A DNA stretch of 13,171 nt. Origin: an uncultured Clostridia bacterium. Lineage in GTDB: Bacteria > Bacillota > Clostridia > Oscillospirales > Oscillospiraceae. Where the stretch lies: the NCBI GenBank assembly GCA_937907975.1, contig CALEQS010000040.1:1-13171 (forward strand), given 5' to 3'. Below the pieces are notes generated by a model that ran no database searches, was not told the origin of the DNA, and was given only the letters and a program-made list of their open reading frames with translations. Within the stretch, counting starts at the first letter, position 1. Each line of letters opens with the position of its first letter. Below are positions 6,413-11,923 of the stretch, piece after piece. The position numbers were made by a program, and so were the translations under genes.

Positions 6413-6703
6413 TCAGGACTCACTCTCCGCCGTCACCGGCGGAGCCTCCTGCATCTCGCGCTCCAGTGCCTGCCAGACCTCGTCCGGAATGGGCGCGCCG
6501 AAAGCGCGCTCCAGCGCTTTGGAGCGGCGGGCCCTTTTCAGGCAGTCCGCGCTGGGACACACATAGGCGCCCCGGCCCGGCTTGCGGCCCTTAAAATCCA
6601 GCGAGATCTCGCCCTCCGGGGAGCGCACCGCCCGGATCAGATCCCGCTTGGGCTTCATCTCCCGACAGCCAAGGCATTGGCGCAGGGGTATTTTCTTGGG
6701 CAT
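6413..6703 (-). CDS. ylxR: YlxR (RnpM-type) RNA-binding protein
   Basis: YlxR is a small basic protein of the DUF448 family conserved between nusA and infB. In Bacillus subtilis it has been reported to bind the RNase P RNA and modulate RNase P, hence the name RnpM. The 96 residues show the family pattern: IPLRQCLGCREMKPKRDLIR (5-24), then GRKPGRGAYVC (39-49). Four cysteines (10, 13, 49, 54) are arranged as two pairs, compatible with a metal site, though this is only suggested by spacing. The start ATG at 6703 has AGGAGAG nine bases upstream. A 79-bp gap with only a small 6-bp hairpin (6748-6763) separates it from nusA, and its stop overlaps the likely ylxQ start. Confidence 0.93.
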   Translation of the reverse strand: MPKKIPLRQCLGCREMKPKRDLIRAVRSPEGEISLDFKGRKPGRGAYVCPSADCLKRARRSKALERAFGAPIPDEVWQALEREMQEAPPVTAESES

Positions 6704-6782
6704 GGAGCAGCTCTCCTTTCTTTGATAAAGCAGATATGGTCTGCCTGTTCAGGCTTTCCTGAAGGGAGTTTTCAGCACCCGC

Positions 6783-7973
6783 TCATTCTTCGGTGATGCT
6801 CTCCTCATCGTCGGCGATCAGCGCATCGTCATCGTCCTCGACCAGCAGATCGCCCTCGCTCTCGTCCTCACCCTGCTCAGCGGCGGTGACGGACTTGATG
6901 TCGATCTTGAAGCCGGTCAGCTTGGCGGCCAGACGGGCGTTCTGGCCCTCCTTGCCGATGGCCAGGCTGAGCTGATCGTCGGGCACGACCACGCGGCAGC
7001 TCTTGGTGTCGCCGTCCAGCACCTCAACGCTCACCACATCGGCGGGAGCCAGCGCGGCGGCCACATACTCGCCGGGATCGTCGCTGTACTTGATGATGTC
7101 CACCTTTTCGCCGCCCAGCTCTTCCACGATAGTGTTCACACGCTGGCCGCGGGTGCCCACGCAGGCGCCGATGGGGTCCACGTCGGGATCGTTGGACCAG
7201 ACCGCCATCTTGGTGCGGCTGCCGGCCTCACGGGCGATGGAGCGGATCTCCACCACGCCGTCGAAGATTTCGGGCACTTCCATCTCGAACAGGCGGCGCA
7301 CCAGACCGTAATGGGTGCGGGAAATGACCACCTGGGTGCCGCGGGCAGTGCGGCGCACCTCCACCACATAGACCTTGATGCGGTCGCCCTCGTGGTAGAC
7401 CTCGCCCTTGACCTGCTCACCGGCGGAAAGCATGGCTTCGGTGGTCTCGCCGTTGGCCATCAGCTTCACATACAGTGCGCCGGAGCGGTCGTCAATGCGG
7501 CTGACCACGCCGCTCATGAGCTCGCTGGTCTTTTCGGTGAAGGCATCGTACACCTTGCTGCGCTCGGCCTCACGGATGCCCTGAATGATGACCTGACGGG
7601 CGGTCTGGGCGGCGATGCGGCCGAAGTTCTTGGTGCGGATCTCGCTGGAGACCACGTCGCCCAGGCCCACATGGGGCAGACTGCGGCGGGCGTCCTCGAG
7701 GGAGATCTCGGTGTAGGGGTTGTCGACCTCCTCCACCACGTCGCGGCGGATCACCATGCGCACGATGTTGTGCTCCTCGTCGGCGATGACGGCGATGTTG
7801 TCACCCACGCCCTCGTGGTCACGCTTATAAGCGGTGGCCAGCGCCTGGCTGATCTTCTCCAGCATATATTCCTTCTTGATGCCGCGCTCTTTCTCCAGCA
7901 TATCCAGCGCCAGGAAGAACTCGCGGTTATCCTGCTCCTGGCTGTTTTCGCTTTTCTTTGTTCTCTTAGCCAT
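6783..7973 (-). CDS. nusA: Transcription termination/antitermination protein NusA
   Basis: NusA binds RNA polymerase and nascent RNA and controls pausing, intrinsic termination and antitermination. The 396 residues have the usual layout: an N-terminal RNAP-binding domain (1 to about 145), an S1 domain (about 150-217), KH1 with GTRG (273-276) in DPIGACVGTRGQRV, and KH2 with GKEG (340-343) in LAIGKEGQNARLAAKLTG. There are no C-terminal acidic repeat domains of the proteobacterial kind; instead there is a short, strongly acidic tail (368-396). The ATG at 7973 is preceded by AAGGGAG. It follows rimP by 46 bp. Because NusA acts on weak intrinsic terminators, the hairpin in the rimP leader is a plausible target for feedback on its own operon. 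Confidence 0.98.
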   Translation of the reverse strand: MAKRTKKSENSQEQDNREFFLALDMLEKERGIKKEYMLEKISQALATAYKRDHEGVGDNIAVIADEEHNIVRMVIRRDVVEEVDNPYTEISLEDARRSLPHVGLGDVVSSEIRTKNFGRIAAQTARQVIIQGIREAERSKVYDAFTEKTSELMSGVVSRIDDRSGALYVKLMANGETTEAMLSAGEQVKGEVYHEGDRIKVYVVEVRRTARGTQVVISRTHYGLVRRLFEMEVPEIFDGVVEIRSIAREAGSRTKMAVWSNDPDVDPIGACVGTRGQRVNTIVEELGGEKVDIIKYSDDPGEYVAAALAPADVVSVEVLDGDTKSCRVVVPDDQLSLAIGKEGQNARLAAKLTGFKIDIKSVTAAEQGEDESEGDLLVEDDDDALIADDEESITEE

Positions 7974-8019
7974 TTCGATTGCACTCCCTTACCAACTGGC
8001 GGCCCAGCCCGGCCGCTCC

Positions 8020-8475
8020 TTAAAATTCAATGTGGAGCCGCACCAGTGCGATCTCCTTCTTCGTAAACTGTTCCTCTGCACCATTGACGTTCAGCGTCAC
8101 GTCGCCGTTGTCATAGCTCTTCAGCGCGCCGGTGAACTCCTTGCGGCCGTCCCGGGGGCGGTAGAGCTTCACGTCCACCTGCTCGCCCAGATAGGCGGCA
8201 AAGTGCTCCGGCTTCTTGAGCGCCCGGTCCGCGCCGGCACTGCCCACCTCCAGCACATAGCTGCCCTCGATGGGGTCCTCCTCGTCCAGCTTGTCGCTCA
8301 GCGCCCGGGAGACCTCCTCGCACTGGTCAATATTCACACCGCCGGGGGCGTCGATAAACACCCGGAGATACCAGGTGCCCGCCTCGCGCACATACTCCAC
8401 GTCCCAGAGGGTGCAGCCTGCCGCCTCCACGAAGGGAGCAGCCAGCTCAGCGCACAACTGCGTCACTTTTTTCAT
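8020..8475 (-). CDS. rimP: Ribosome maturation factor RimP
   Basis: RimP binds free 30S subunits and supports assembly of the central pseudoknot and addition of ribosomal protein S12. The 151-residue length is typical. The N-terminal alpha/beta domain shows the family pattern WDVEYVREAGTWYLRVFID (24-42), with a hydrophobic strand ending in an acidic residue; it is followed by a VNIDQCEEVSRAL segment and by a C-terminal Sm-like beta domain (about 92-151). The signature usually written SSPGxDRPL is VGSAGADRAL here (77-86), with both prolines replaced; I take this as clade variation, not loss of function. The ATG at 8475 gives the canonical N-terminus; an ATG at 8502 in the same frame lacks a better ribosome binding site. 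It is the first gene of the operon. Confidence 0.95.
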   Translation of the reverse strand: MKKVTQLCAELAAPFVEAAGCTLWDVEYVREAGTWYLRVFIDAPGGVNIDQCEEVSRALSDKLDEEDPIEGSYVLEVGSAGADRALKKPEHFAAYLGEQVDVKLYRPRDGRKEFTGALKSYDNGDVTLNVNGAEEQFTKKEIALVRLHIEF

Positions 8476-8517
8476 CTCTGACCGCCTTTCCCGCCGGGCC
8501 ATGCCGGGCGAAATGTC

Positions 8518-8548
8518 CAAGAAAAAGAGCGGAGCCAAGGCTCCACTC
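8518..8548 (-). terminator. Leader terminator/attenuator upstream of rimP
   Basis: In the minus-strand RNA, GAGUGGAGCC (8539-8548) pairs with GGCUCCGCUC (8527-8536) and is followed at once by UUUUUCUU. The single non-canonical pair is U-G in this orientation and C-A in the other, which supports function in the sense RNA. It begins about 20 nt after the predicted transcription start and ends about 45 nt before rimP, so all operon transcription must read through it. Confidence 0.75.
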
Positions 8549-8572
8549 TCATTTCTGCTTACTATCAAAATA

Positions 8573-8601
8573 ACTATAGCACGATGCCATAGGAAATGCA
8601 A
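8573..8601 (-). promoter_or_regulatory. Promoter of the rimP-nusA-infB operon
   Basis: Minus-strand TTGCAT (8596-8601), a 17-bp spacer and TATAGT (8573-8578) with TG one base before it (extended -10). Transcription would start near 8566, giving a leader of about 90 nt. The match is to a housekeeping sigma-A promoter. It is the only convincing promoter seen upstream of rimP in the window. Confidence 0.7.
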
Positions 8602-8639
8602 GGCTTTTTTGGCAGATAGATGCCATATATTTCACGTTT

Positions 8640-8665
8640 CAAAACGCTTTCGTTTCGGCGTTTTG
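8640..8665. repeat. Small hairpin upstream of the rimP promoter
   Basis: CAAAACGC (8640-8647) pairs with GCGTTTTG (8658-8665) around a 10-nt loop. It lies about 40 bp upstream of the rimP promoter. No gene or clear role is associated with it. The segment 8602-8989 contains no credible coding region; it holds this hairpin and the three palindromic elements listed separately. Confidence 0.5.
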
Positions 8666-8685
8666 CGGGGAGGCGTTTTCTCTTA

Positions 8686-8736
8686 GCTCCCCCTCCGGGG
8701 GAGCCGACTGCGCCGCAGGCGCAGACTGAGAGGGCC
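8686..8736 (+). repeat. Two-hairpin dispersed repeat, copy C
   Basis: GCTCCCCC/GGGGGAGC (8686-8693 with 8697-8704), then CTGCGCC/GGCGCAG (8708-8714 with 8718-8724) around a GCA loop, then the tail ACTGAGAGGGCC. It has the architecture and tail of copy B, but the second stem is entirely different in sequence while still perfectly paired. It lies in the gene-free stretch upstream of the rimP promoter. Confidence 0.7.
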
Positions 8737-8770
8737 TTTTGCAGCCTTGCCAATGCATCGCCCTTCCCTA

Positions 8771-8881
8771 TGTCATTCTGAGGCCGCAGGCCGAAGAATC
8801 CTACAGCACCGATGTCCAACTATCCGCATGGCAGTTGTAAAAGCAGGTGTTTTAGGATTCTTCGCTCCGCTCAGAATGACA
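8771..8881. repeat. 111-bp inverted-repeat element with TGTCATTCTGAG ends
   Basis: The left arm (8771-8803) is TGTCATTCTGAG, a variable 9-nt insert GCCGCAGGC, then CGAAGAATCCTA. The right arm (8853-8881) is the exact reverse complement of both 12-nt blocks, but with a different 5-nt insert. The 49-bp interior has no coding potential. The left insert is itself a small GCC-GCA-GGC hairpin. The form, with terminal inverted repeats and no gene, suggests a miniature palindromic element. I recall similar TCATTCTGAG...GAAGAATC sequences from other gut Clostridia, but could not search here. Confidence 0.7.
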
Positions 8882-8906
8882 GTAAGCCGAGAGCTATACA
8901 GGATTG

Positions 8907-8935
8907 AATGCAGGTCGGGGGGCCTGCCCTGCATT
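8907..8935. repeat. Hairpin downstream of the thioesterase gene
   Basis: AATGCAGG (8907-8914) pairs with CCTGCATT (8928-8935) around a GC-rich 13-nt loop. It lies about 55 bp beyond the thioesterase stop on that gene's strand, but no U tract follows, so it is a weak terminator candidate at best. Confidence 0.4.
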
Positions 8936-8989
8936 AACCTTGAAAGGCCGCCGTTCTATCTTCACCCTGCACAATACAAAGGCGCTCCG

Positions 8990-9436
8990 TTATTCCATAA
9001 TATCCGTCATGGTCTCCACCGGCTTGAGGAAAAAGAGGTGGAACGTGCCCGTGGCCTGGAGCTCACCGTTTTCGCCGAAGCATTTTGCGTCGTAGACAGC
9101 CACGCTCTTTCCGATGTGGACGGCCTCCAGCCTGCAGCACACCGTCTCCCCCGCCCGGGCGGATCTCAGATAGCTGACATTGGCGTCCAGCGTCACGCCG
9201 CCCCGGCCGGTGGCTGCGGCGGCCATACCCGCCAGCTGGTCCATCAGCGTGTAATACACGCCGCCGTGGACGATGTTGAAGGGATTGCAGTGCTCCTTTT
9301 CCGCCACGATGTGCCCCTCGGCGGAGCGGCCGTCCAGATGGTCGTATACGATCTTCAGCTGAGTGGAAAACCACCCGGGCTGACTGCTCCCCTCCATGAT
9401 CTGGCGGTAAAGCACCTGCTGTTCCTGTTCTGTCAC
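8990..9436 (-). CDS. PaaI-family hotdog-fold thioesterase
   Basis: This is a small cytoplasmic acyl-CoA thioesterase of the hotdog superfamily; the natural acyl-CoA substrate cannot be read from sequence. From the GTG at 9436 it has 148 residues, normal for the family. The signature NPFNIVHGG (51-59) is followed by the catalytic-helix Asp67 in LMDQLAG, and VTLDANVSYLRSARAGE (81-97) is the typical second conserved strand with the RSARAGE turn. GTG was chosen because GGGAGGA lies about seven bases upstream; the open frame continues to an ATG at 9544, but that would precede the predicted promoter. It stands alone, divergent from the plus-strand gene at 9574. Confidence 0.88.
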   Translation of the reverse strand: MTEQEQQVLYRQIMEGSSQPGWFSTQLKIVYDHLDGRSAEGHIVAEKEHCNPFNIVHGGVYYTLMDQLAGMAAAATGRGGVTLDANVSYLRSARAGETVCCRLEAVHIGKSVAVYDAKCFGENGELQATGTFHLFFLKPVETMTDIME

Positions 9437-9479
9437 GGTAATTCCTCCCGAATGTTTGATGCAATATAATATAAAGTAG

Positions 9480-9508
9480 ATTGTACCAAATCCGCGCTCC
9501 AAATGCAA
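9480..9508 (-). promoter_or_regulatory. Promoter of the thioesterase gene
   Basis: Minus-strand TTGCAT (9503-9508), 17-bp spacer, TACAAT (9480-9485). The expected start near 9473 gives a leader of about 37 nt before the GTG. The -35 hexamer is identical to that of the rimP promoter. Confidence 0.6.
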
Positions 9509-9526
9509 CGCCGGCGCATAGAATGC

Positions 9527-9556
9527 AGAAAAGCCGCCTTTCACAGCAAAGGCGGC
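9527..9556. terminator. 9-bp hairpin before the plus-strand gene; possible minus-strand terminator
   Basis: GCCGCCTTT (9533-9541) pairs with AAAGGCGGC (9548-9556) around a 6-nt loop. On the minus strand it is followed by TTTTCT, so it could stop transcripts running antisense to the gene at 9574-10050. On the plus strand it ends just before that gene's ribosome binding site, where it could instead affect translation or be a 5' leader structure. Confidence 0.45.
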
Positions 9557-9573
9557 GCGGGAGGGTGATCGTT

Positions 9574-10050
9574 ATGTTGGAGCTCAGACCGACCGATCCG
9601 GAGTTTGTCCGGGTATGGAGCCGGGTCAACAAGCCGAAGAATGATGCGGCAGATACCGAGCCCGCCGCTTCTGCCGGGTGGGCAGAATTTCTGGAGGGAC
9701 GGCTGGAGACGGAGCGTCAGCGCGTCCGGGATTACCGCGCCCTCGCGCTTCAGTCCCCGCTGACGGAGAGCCGCAGCCGGGTGCGTGCACTGGGGGCGGC
9801 CCGATTTTTCCAGACCGGTGCGGCGGATTTTAACCACACCCCGAAGGGCGCGGCCAACCGCTATCCGACGAGAGCAGAGGCCATACAGGCGCTCTACCAG
9901 AGCGAGCACGCCGCCGAGGCGGACTACCGCCGGGCCGCCGAGATCTGCACCGACGCCACGCTGGCGGGGGTGTTTCTCCGCTGCGCCCAGTCCTGCCAGA
10001 ACGGACGGCTGGCGCTCTGGCGCATCATTGAAAATGCTCAGCTCATCTGA
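9574..10050 (+). CDS. Ferritin-like fold protein lacking usual metal ligands (putative)
   Basis: I do not recognise a named gene. The 158 residues are predicted mostly helical and soluble, without signal peptide or membrane segment. The middle and C-terminal parts resemble small ferritin-like/rubrerythrin-like proteins of Clostridia: a helix ending ETERQRVRDYRALALQSP (45-62), then RVRALGAARFFQTG (69-82), and a second pair of helices SEHAAEADYRRAAE (110-123) and AGVFLRCAQSCQNGRLALW (131-149). In such proteins the second and fourth helices normally carry Glu-x-x-His ligands. Here the second helix seems shortened and the fourth has SCQNGR where EExxH would be expected, so iron binding is doubtful. 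The start ATG has a GGAGGGTGATC ribosome binding site. The ferritin-like reading is from memory of the family and is moderate. Confidence 0.7.
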   Translation: MLELRPTDPEFVRVWSRVNKPKNDAADTEPAASAGWAEFLEGRLETERQRVRDYRALALQSPLTESRSRVRALGAARFFQTGAADFNHTPKGAANRYPTRAEAIQALYQSEHAAEADYRRAAEICTDATLAGVFLRCAQSCQNGRLALWRIIENAQLI

Positions 10051-10067
10051 CGGCGCAGGGCATTCGG

Positions 10068-10148
10068 TCAGGGTCTTTTTCTCTTTTCGTCCAGACAGCC
10101 GACCACGACAATCCCGCCGGACACCAGAAGCAGCGCAAGAATGGCCAT
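10068..10148 (-). CDS. Candidate 26-residue single-pass membrane protein
   Basis: An ATG at 10148 opens 26 codons ending in TGA. The product starts MAILALLLVSGGIVVVGCL (1-19), a continuous hydrophobic stretch long enough for one membrane segment, and ends in a charged tail DEKRKRP (20-26), the topology of many bacterial small membrane proteins with a positive-inside C terminus. GAGAGGA lies about ten bases upstream of the ATG, and a TGCTACACT extended -10 (10187-10192) lies about 40 bp upstream. It is convergent with the gene ending at 10050. The T-rich stretch encoding the tail could alternatively be part of a weak terminator for that gene. No function is proposed. Confidence 0.4.
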   Translation of the reverse strand: MAILALLLVSGGIVVVGCLDEKRKRP

Positions 10149-10186
10149 ATGTGCCACATCCTCTCATAGCTCTCTCAACTATGCTC

Positions 10187-10192
10187 AGTGTA
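10187..10192 (-). promoter_or_regulatory. Possible extended -10 for the small membrane protein
   Basis: Minus-strand TACACT preceded by TG and one base, giving TGCTACACT. The -35 region (TTTCTG) is poor. A start near 10180 would give a leader of about 32 nt to the ATG at 10148. Weak evidence on its own. Confidence 0.3.
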
Positions 10193-10269
10193 GCACATTT
10201 ATCCCCGCGCAGAAAGCATATTTGCATTAAAATCACATAAAATTTAGCACAGTTCGGGCAGTTCCCCGC

Positions 10270-10309
10270 AAAAAAGGACTTCGCCCCTCCGATGGGGCGA
10301 AGTCCTTTT
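10270..10309 (-). terminator. Intrinsic terminator of the ABC transporter operon
   Basis: A perfect 15-bp stem (10273-10287 with 10294-10308) with a 6-nt loop lies directly after the ATPase stop. On the minus strand it runs into six T residues (10270-10275 on plus are A). On the plus strand it is followed by TTTT (10306-10309), so it may also stop transcription arriving from the gene at 9574-10050. Confidence 0.88.
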
Positions 10310-10314
10310 GAGAA

Positions 10315-11037
10315 TCACAGTACTTTAGAGAGAAATTCCTGCGTCCGGGCTTCCTTCGGGTGGGAGAAGATCTCCTCCGGGGTGCCCTGCTCCAGGATGT
10401 GGCCGCCGTCCATGAACAGCACGCGGGTGGCCACCTCGCGGGCGAAGCCCATCTCGTGGGTGACGACTGCCATGGTCATGCCCTCGCGGGCCAGCTCCTT
10501 CATGATCTCCAGCACCTCGCCCACCATCTCGGGGTCAAGGGCGGAGGTAGGCTCGTCGAACAGCATCATTTTGGGCTTCATCATCAATGCCCGGGCGATG
10601 GCGATGCGCTGCTTCTGGCCGCCGGACAGCTGGACCGGGAAGGAGTCCGCCTTGTCGGGCAGGCCGACGCGCTTCAGCAGCTTTCTGGCCTCTTCTGCCG
10701 CCTCGTCCTTCTTCATGAGCCCCAGTTTGACCGGGGCCAGCGTCATGTTGCCCATGACGGACAGGTTGTTGAACAGGTTGAAGTGCTGGAACACCATGCC
10801 CATCTGCTGACGCACCTTGTCGATGTCGGTCTTGGGGTCGGTGATGTCCTGTCCATCGAACAGGATCTGGCCGGAGGTGGGCGTCTCCAGCAGGTTCAGG
10901 CACCGCAGGAACGTGGACTTGCCGGAGCCGGAGGGGCCGATGATGACCACCTTCTCGCCGGTCTCGATGGACTCGGTGATGTTGTCCAGAACCACATGGT
11001 CTCCGAACGCTTTTGTCAGATGATTAACGGCGATCAC
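10315..11037 (-). CDS. Polar amino-acid ABC transporter ATP-binding protein (GlnQ type)
   Basis: This ATPase powers uptake of a polar amino acid by the importer encoded with it, at the inner face of the membrane. The 240 residues are the usual length and show Walker A GPSGSGKST (34-42), the Q-loop Gln84 in VFQHFNLF, the ABC signature LSGGQKQR (137-144), Walker B MMLFDEPTSALD (157-168) and the H-loop His194 in VVTHEMGFA, with the PEEIF segment near the end that is common in GlnQ/ArtP/HisP proteins. The start is GTG at 11037, inside the 3' end of the permease gene (14-bp overlap), with AGGAGG ten bases upstream. Substrate cannot be decided from this subunit. Confidence 0.96.
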   Translation of the reverse strand: MIAVNHLTKAFGDHVVLDNITESIETGEKVVIIGPSGSGKSTFLRCLNLLETPTSGQILFDGQDITDPKTDIDKVRQQMGMVFQHFNLFNNLSVMGNMTLAPVKLGLMKKDEAAEEARKLLKRVGLPDKADSFPVQLSGGQKQRIAIARALMMKPKMMLFDEPTSALDPEMVGEVLEIMKELAREGMTMAVVTHEMGFAREVATRVLFMDGGHILEQGTPEEIFSHPKEARTQEFLSKVL

Positions 11038-11773
11038 TTGCTCTCAGCCTCCTCTCCAGAATACTCAGCAGCCAGCTGAAAATGATGACCATGACGAGGT
11101 ACACCGCGGACACGCCCAGCAGAGGGAACATATAGTCATAGGTCTTGGCGGAAATGGCCTTGGCCGCATACAGCAGCTCTTTGCCCGCGATGACCGAGAT
11201 CAGAGAGGTGTCCTTCAGCAGGGTGATGAACTCATTTCCCAGAGCAGGCAGGATGTTCTTAACGGCCTGCGGGATGATGACGTTCACCATGGTGGTCATA
11301 TAGTTCAGGCCAAGGCTGCGTCCGGCCTCCATCTGGCCCTTGTCGATGCTCATCAGGCCGGAGCGGATGATCTCGGACACATAGGCGCCGGAGTTGATGC
11401 CCAGGCCCAGTGCGCCGACCAGCGTGAAGTTGCGGCTGGATTTAAAGACGACGAAGCCGAGGATCATCAGCTGGACAATGGCGGGGGTGCCGCGGATCAC
11501 GGTGATGTAGATCCGGGTGATGGCGTTGCAGATGCTCAGCAGCACGCTGCCGACGCTGTGCTGACCCGGACGGCGCTGGTCGTGGGCCACCCGGAGCAGG
11601 GCGGTGATCACGCCGAGGGCGACGCCCAGCAGCAGAGCCAGCACCGTGACCTCCAGCGTCCGGCCCAGACCGGAGAGATACAGCTCCCACCGCCCGTTGG
11701 CGATGAAGCTCTTATAAAAGTTCTGCGCGAAGGCGGAGTCGGCAAACCTGGTCGCCGCGATCATACCTGACAC
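11024..11773 (-). CDS. Polar amino-acid ABC transporter permease
   Basis: This is the membrane subunit of the importer, probably acting as a homodimer since only one permease gene is present. The 249 residues have several hydrophobic segments (about 41-60, 76-111, 118-134, 189-206 and 216-238) and the HisMQ-type features TVIRGTPAIVQL (91-102) and the EAA loop EAGRSLGLNYMTTMVNVIIPQA (149-170), which docks on the ATPase. The N terminus before the first membrane span is longer than in the shortest family members. I keep the GTG at 11773, which has GAGGTGA seven bases upstream; an ATG at 11764 is the alternative. It lies 150 bp after the binding-protein gene, across terminator-like hairpins. Confidence 0.95.
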   Translation of the reverse strand: MSGMIAATRFADSAFAQNFYKSFIANGRWELYLSGLGRTLEVTVLALLLGVALGVITALLRVAHDQRRPGQHSVGSVLLSICNAITRIYITVIRGTPAIVQLMILGFVVFKSSRNFTLVGALGLGINSGAYVSEIIRSGLMSIDKGQMEAGRSLGLNYMTTMVNVIIPQAVKNILPALGNEFITLLKDTSLISVIAGKELLYAAKAISAKTYDYMFPLLGVSAVYLVMVIIFSWLLSILERRLRASDRR

Positions 11774-11810
11774 AGTTCACTCACCTCATTCAGTCGTTTT
11801 AGAATGGGAC

Positions 11811-11838
11811 AAAAGGGGCGGCCCATTGACCGTCCCTT
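11811..11838 (-). terminator. Terminator-like hairpin in the binding protein-permease gap (distal)
   Basis: AAGGGACGG (11830-11838) pairs with CCGCCCCTT (11813-11821) with one A-C mismatch in the minus-strand RNA, followed by a run of four U residues. Together with the hairpin at 11899-11917 it could let only part of the transcription continue into the permease and ATPase genes. Confidence 0.4.
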
Positions 11839-11893
11839 ATGTTTTGCAGAAGTTCAGTATCCGCAGATGCCGAACGAAAATGCTGTCCCTTTT

Positions 11894-11917
11894 TCAAAAG
11901 GCCGCCGGCCCTTTAAA
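11894..11917 (-). terminator. Terminator-like hairpin after the binding-protein gene (proximal)
   Basis: Just after the stop at 11924 the minus strand reads AAAGGGCC-GGC-GGCCTTTT: a short stem with one bulged G and four U residues, then GAAAAAGGG. It is weak but correctly placed for partial termination. Binding-protein genes at the head of ABC operons are often expressed above the membrane subunits in this way. Confidence 0.45.
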
Positions 11918-11923
11918 AGATCA

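Noticed and set aside
7311..8066. 251-codon plus-strand frame opposite nusA
   Set aside because: Antisense shadow of NusA with no domain and no plausible promoter or ribosome binding site.
8747..9469. 240-codon plus-strand frame across the inverted repeat and thioesterase
   Set aside because: It runs through the 111-bp palindrome and antisense to the hotdog thioesterase, and has no family resemblance.
10046..10090. Intrinsic terminator for the plus-strand gene ending at 10050
   Set aside because: CTGAC (10047-10051) and GTCAG (10067-10071) can pair before a T-rich tract, but the stem is only 5 bp with a 15-nt loop; too weak to list, though it remains the main alternative explanation for the T-rich stretch read here as the tail of the small membrane protein.
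10360..11079. 239-codon plus-strand frame opposite the ABC ATPase
   Set aside because: Antisense shadow; the minus-strand frame has every ABC ATPase motif.
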